Position numbers and translations under genes: made by a program. From NCBI RefSeq assembly GCF_016863015.1, contig NZ_BOOB01000050.1:1-64000 (forward strand): a DNA stretch of 64,000 bases, read 5' to 3'. This stretch comes from Microbispora amethystogenes. GTDB taxonomy: Bacteria; Actinomycetota; Actinomycetes; Streptosporangiales; Streptosporangiaceae. Of the stretch, positions 60,709 to 64,000 are shown in pieces (within the stretch, counting starts at the first letter, position 1; every line of letters starts with the position of its first letter). Below the pieces are notes generated by a model that saw only the letters and a list, made by a program, of their open reading frames with translations, had not been told where the DNA came from and did no database searches.

Positions 60709-63700
60709 CGAGGATCGCGATCGTCGGGATGGCCTGCCGCTATCCCGACGCCACCTCCCCGGACGAGCTGTGGGACAACGCGGTGGCCGGACGTCGCGCC
60801 TTCCGCCGCCTGCCCGACGTGCGGATGCGGCTGGAGGACTACTGGGACCCCGACCCCGCGGCCCCGGACCGGTTCTACGCCCGCAACGCCGCGGTCATCG
60901 AGGGCTACGCCTTCGACCGGGTGGCTCACAAGATCGCGGGCAGCACGTACCGGTCCACCGACCTGACGCACTGGCTCGCGCTCGACGTGGCCGGCGCGGC
61001 GCTCGCCGACGCCGGGTTCCCCGCCGCCGAGGGGCTGGCCCGCGAACGCACCGGGGTGGTGGTGGGCAACACGCTCACCGGCGAGTTCGTCCGCGCCAAC
61101 CAGATGCGCCTGCGCTGGCCGTACGTGCGCCGTCTGCTCGCCGCGGCGCTGAAGGAGCAGAGCTGGGACGACGACCGGCTCGCGGGGTTCCTCGGCGAGT
61201 TCGAGGCGGCGTACAAGAGGCCGTTCCCGCCGGTGGACGAGGACACCCTCGCGGGCGGCCTGTCCAACACGATCGCCGGCCGCGTCTGCAACCACTTCGA
61301 CCTCAAGGGCGGCGGCTACACCGTCGACGGCGCGTGCTCCTCCTCGCTGCTGTCGGTGGTGACCGCCGCGAGGTCGCTGCTCGAAGACGAGATCGACATC
61401 GCAATCGCCGGAGGCGTCGACCTGTCCATCGACCCCTTCGAGATCATCGGGTTCGCCAAGACGGGAGCCCTCGCCCGCGAGGAGATGCGGGTTTACGACC
61501 GCCGCTCCAACGGCTTCTGGCCGGGCGAGGGCTGCGGCATGGTCGTGCTGATGCGGGAGCGGGACGCCCTGGAGGCGGGGCACCGCGTCTACGCCACGAT
61601 CGCGGGCTGGGGCGTGTCGTCCGACGGCCGGGGCGGCATCACCCGCCCGGAGCTCGACGGATACCGGCTGGCGCTGCGCCGCGCCTACGAGCGCGCGGGC
61701 TTCGGCGTCGAGACGGCGGCGCTGTTCGAGGGCCACGGCACGGGCACGGCGGTCGGCGACGCGACCGAGCTGAAGGCCCTGTCGACGGCCAGGACGGACG
61801 CCGGCCCGGCGGCCCCGCCCGCCGCGATCGGCTCGGTCAAGGGAATGATCGGCCACACCAAGGCGGCGGCCGGGGTGGCGGGCCTCATCAAGGCCGCCAT
61901 GGCCGTGTACCACCGGGTGCTGCCGCCGGCGGTGGGCTGCATGGAGCCGCACGAACTGCTCACCGAGGAGGGCGCGGCGCTGCGCGCCCTGCGCGCGGCC
62001 GAGCCCTGGCCCGAGGACGCGCACCTGCGCGCCGGGGTCACGGCCATGGGCTTCGGCGGCATCAACACCCACCTGGTCCTCGACGGGGACGGCGCTGACG
62101 AAGGGAACGGCCCGCGCCGCCGGTCCGGCTTCGACTCCCGCACCCGGGCCGTGGCGGCCTCGATCCAGGACGCGGAACTGCTGCTCGTGGACGGCTCCTC
62201 GGCGGAGGAACTGGGCGACCGGCTGACCCGGCTGATCGACTTCGTGCCGGGGCTGGCCTACGCCCAGCTCGCCGACCTCGCCGCCGCGCTCCAGGGCGAG
62301 CTGCGCGACCTGCCGTACCGCGCGGCGGTCGTCGTCTCCTCGCCGGAGGACGCAGAGCGCCGGCTGCGGCGGGTGCGCGAGGCCCTCGACGCGGGTCAGA
62401 CGTCCCTGTACGCCTCGGACGGCCGCACCTTCCTCGGCCGGGCAGACGGCCCCGCGCGGGTCGGCTACCTGTTCCCCGGGCAGGGCTCGGGCACCGGAAC
62501 CGGCGGCGGCGCGCTGCGGCGGCGGTTCGCCGAGGTGGACGAGCTGTACGGCAGGGCGGCGCTGCCCGCGACCGGCGACACGGTGGCGACGGCGGTGGCC
62601 CAGCCCCGGATCGTGACCGGGTCCGCCGCGGGCCTGCGGGCGCTGTCGGTCCTCGGCGTGGACGCGGTCGCCGCGGTCGGCCACAGCCTCGGGGAGATCA
62701 CGGCGCTGCACTGGGCCGGCGCCATGGACGAGGAGACCCTGCTGAGGGTGGCCCGCGCCCGTGGCGGGGCAATGGCCGAGCACAGCGCCGAGGGCACCAT
62801 GGCGGGCGTGGCCGCTCTCGGCGACGTGGTCGAGGGCCTGGCGGGCGACATCCCCGTGGTGATCGCCGGATACAACGGGCCGGGCCAGACCGTGGTCGCG
62901 GGCTCCGTCGAGGCCGTCGAGGCGTTCGGGCGGGCCGCCGAGCGCGCCGGGGTGACCTGCACCCGCCTGCCCGTCTCGCACGCGTTCCACTCCCCGCTGG
63001 TGGCGCCGGCGGCCGACGCGTTCGCCGAGTGGCTCGCCGGAGCGGAGTTCGGGCCGGTCACGCGTACGGTCGTCTCGACCGTCACCGGCGAGGCGCTGCC
63101 GCGCGACACCGAGGTCGCGCCGCTGCTGCGCCGCCAGATCACCAGCCCCGTGCGGTTCGCGCAGGCGCTCGCGTCGGTGCGGGACGTCGACCTGCTCGTC
63201 GAGGTCGGTCCCGGCCGGGTGCTCAGCGGGCTGGCCTCGGCGATCACGGACGTCCCGGCGGTCGCGCTGGACACCGACGACGAGTCGCTCGGCGCGCTGC
63301 TCGGGGTGGCGGGCGCCGCCTACGTGACCGGTGCCCCCGTCGCCCACGGAGCGCTGTTCGAGGGCCGCCTGGTCCGCCCGCTGGAGATCGGCGCGGAGTT
63401 CACGTTCTTCGCCAGCCCGTGCGAGCAGGCCCCCACGGTCGGCGTCTCGGAAACCTCCCGGCCGTCCTCCACCGACGCGACCGGCGAGGACGCGACCGGC
63501 GGGGATGGCGACGGCGAACCCGCGGACCCCTCGGAGTCGAGCGCCGGCCTGCTGCGCTCCCTCGCGGCCGAGCGCGCCGAACTGCCGCCGGACGCCGTGG
63601 CAGACGACAGCCGCCTGCTCGACGACCTGCACCTGAGCTCGATCACCGTGGGCCAGATCGTCAACCAGGCCGCCAAACGACTGGGCATGCCCCCGGTCGC

Positions 63701-64000
63701 GATGCCGACCAACTTCGCCACCGCGACCGTCAGGGAGCTCGCCGAGGCCCTCGACGAACTCGCCGGGACGGGCCAGGAGAGCGACGCGCGGCAGGCGCCG
63801 ATCGTGGCGGGGGCCGCGCCCTGGATCCGGCCCTTCGCCGTCGATCTCGACCCGGCGGAGCCGCCGGCCCGCCCGGCCCGCGAGGCGGACGGCCCGTGGA
63901 CGGTCCACGCGCCGGAGGGGCACCCCTTCGCCGCCTCCCTCGGCCGCGCTCTGGAAGGTGCGGGAGTCGGCGCCGGCGCCCTGGTGTGCCTGCCGCCGGA
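60705..64000 (+). CDS. pksE: Iterative enediyne PKS (PksE), cut by right edge
   Basis: At least 1098 residues; open at the end of the window. Order seen: KS (1-470, Cys211 in DGACSSSL, EGHGTGTAVGD, and the IGHTKAAAG histidine), AT (about 560-890, Ser661 in GHSLGEI, SHAFHSPL), and ACP (about 945-1020, Ser979 in LHLSSITV). The KR, DH and phosphopantetheinyl transferase domains expected of PksE (about 1,900 residues) lie beyond the window. It builds the polyene precursor of the enediyne core from malonyl-CoA. ATG 60705 overlaps the unbU stop. The WGVSSDGRGGITRP and KTGALAREEMRVYDRRSNGF blocks are characteristic of enediyne KSs. Confidence 0.95.
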   Translation, partial: MTRIAIVGMACRYPDATSPDELWDNAVAGRRAFRRLPDVRMRLEDYWDPDPAAPDRFYARNAAVIEGYAFDRVAHKIAGSTYRSTDLTHWLALDVAGAALADAGFPAAEGLARERTGVVVGNTLTGEFVRANQMRLRWPYVRRLLAAALKEQSWDDDRLAGFLGEFEAAYKRPFPPVDEDTLAGGLSNTIAGRVCNHFDLKGGGYTVDGACSSSLLSVVTAARSLLEDEIDIAIAGGVDLSIDPFEIIGFAKTGALAREEMRVYDRRSNGFWPGEGCGMVVLMRERDALEAGHRVYATIAGWGVSSDGRGGITRPELDGYRLALRRAYERAGFGVETAALFEGHGTGTAVGDATELKALSTARTDAGPAAPPAAIGSVKGMIGHTKAAAGVAGLIKAAMAVYHRVLPPAVGCMEPHELLTEEGAALRALRAAEPWPEDAHLRAGVTAMGFGGINTHLVLDGDGADEGNGPRRRSGFDSRTRAVAASIQDAELLLVDGSSAEELGDRLTRLIDFVPGLAYAQLADLAAALQGELRDLPYRAAVVVSSPEDAERRLRRVREALDAGQTSLYASDGRTFLGRADGPARVGYLFPGQGSGTGTGGGALRRRFAEVDELYGRAALPATGDTVATAVAQPRIVTGSAAGLRALSVLGVDAVAAVGHSLGEITALHWAGAMDEETLLRVARARGGAMAEHSAEGTMAGVAALGDVVEGLAGDIPVVIAGYNGPGQTVVAGSVEAVEAFGRAAERAGVTCTRLPVSHAFHSPLVAPAADAFAEWLAGAEFGPVTRTVVSTVTGEALPRDTEVAPLLRRQITSPVRFAQALASVRDVDLLVEVGPGRVLSGLASAITDVPAVALDTDDESLGALLGVAGAAYVTGAPVAHGALFEGRLVRPLEIGAEFTFFASPCEQAPTVGVSETSRPSSTDATGEDATGGDGDGEPADPSESSAGLLRSLAAERAELPPDAVADDSRLLDDLHLSSITVGQIVNQAAKRLGMPPVAMPTNFATATVRELAEALDELAGTGQESDARQAPIVAGAAPWIRPFAVDLDPAEPPARPAREADGPWTVHAPEGHPFAASLGRALEGAGVGAGALVCLPP

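Noticed and set aside
60456..63923. A 1155-residue open frame antisense to pksE
   Set aside because: PksE has all expected KS, AT and ACP motifs on the other strand; this frame has none.
1..64000. tRNA, rRNA, CRISPR arrays, transposase or integrase genes
   Set aside because: I looked for cloverleaf, repeat-spacer and transposase signatures and saw none; faint or degenerate ones may have been missed.

Overview
The window is very GC-rich, gene-dense DNA with many GTG starts, 4-bp ATGA overlaps and leaderless promoters. All of this points to a filamentous actinobacterium. The order pafB-pafC-tatA-tatC-helY at the left edge is a well-known actinobacterial housekeeping block, so the chromosome is actinomycete; genus cannot be fixed from sequence alone.

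Layout. (1) 76-8321: housekeeping block with a DUF3866 protein, PafB/PafC WYL regulators, a small membrane protein, TatA, TatC, a lipid kinase and the HelY helicase. (2) 8350-23364: a lipid/polyketide locus. It holds two P450s, a family-1 glycosyltransferase, a fatty-acyl-AMP ligase, a type I PKS (ACP-KS-AT-KR-ACP), a second PKS protein with an intact KS but a decayed AT and no ACP, and a GDP-mannose 4,6-dehydratase. (3) 23259-34615: a block that looks non-biosynthetic. It contains a membrane protein, an RNB ribonuclease, a uridine-kinase-like protein, a flavin oxidoreductase, a MocR regulator with an MBL hydrolase, a lipoprotein-like protein, a 5'-3' exonuclease, a SpoIIE phosphatase and an M24 peptidase. 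(4) 34776-53277: deoxysugar and tailoring genes, with an ArsR/SRPBCC/MFS resistance-like operon, a P450 and a zinc alcohol dehydrogenase. (5) 53969-64000: the enediyne warhead cassette (membrane protein, two tandem DUF1702/UnbL paralogues, UnbV, UnbU and PksE), with pksE cut by the right edge.

How it fits together. Region 4 encodes almost a complete dTDP-epivancosamine-type pathway: thymidylyltransferase, 2,3-dehydratase, C3 aminotransferase, C3 methyltransferase, epimerase and 4-ketoreductase. It also has an acyl-CoA-dehydrogenase-fold enzyme that is best explained as a sugar nitrososynthase, a sugar O-methyltransferase and a macrolide-type glycosyltransferase. The prediction is a branched, methylated amino or nitro sugar (evernitrose/kijanose type) attached to an enediyne. 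The only step not seen is the dTDP-glucose 4,6-dehydratase. Whether the FAAL/PKS locus of region 2 contributes an acyl group to the same molecule or belongs to a separate pathway is open.

Regulatory structure is visible. Two near-identical 71-72 bp promoter/operator blocks flank the MocR gene neighbourhood, a pair of palindromes covers the ArsR start, and short tandem duplications that include the stop codon follow three genes. No tRNA, rRNA, insertion sequence or CRISPR array was seen.
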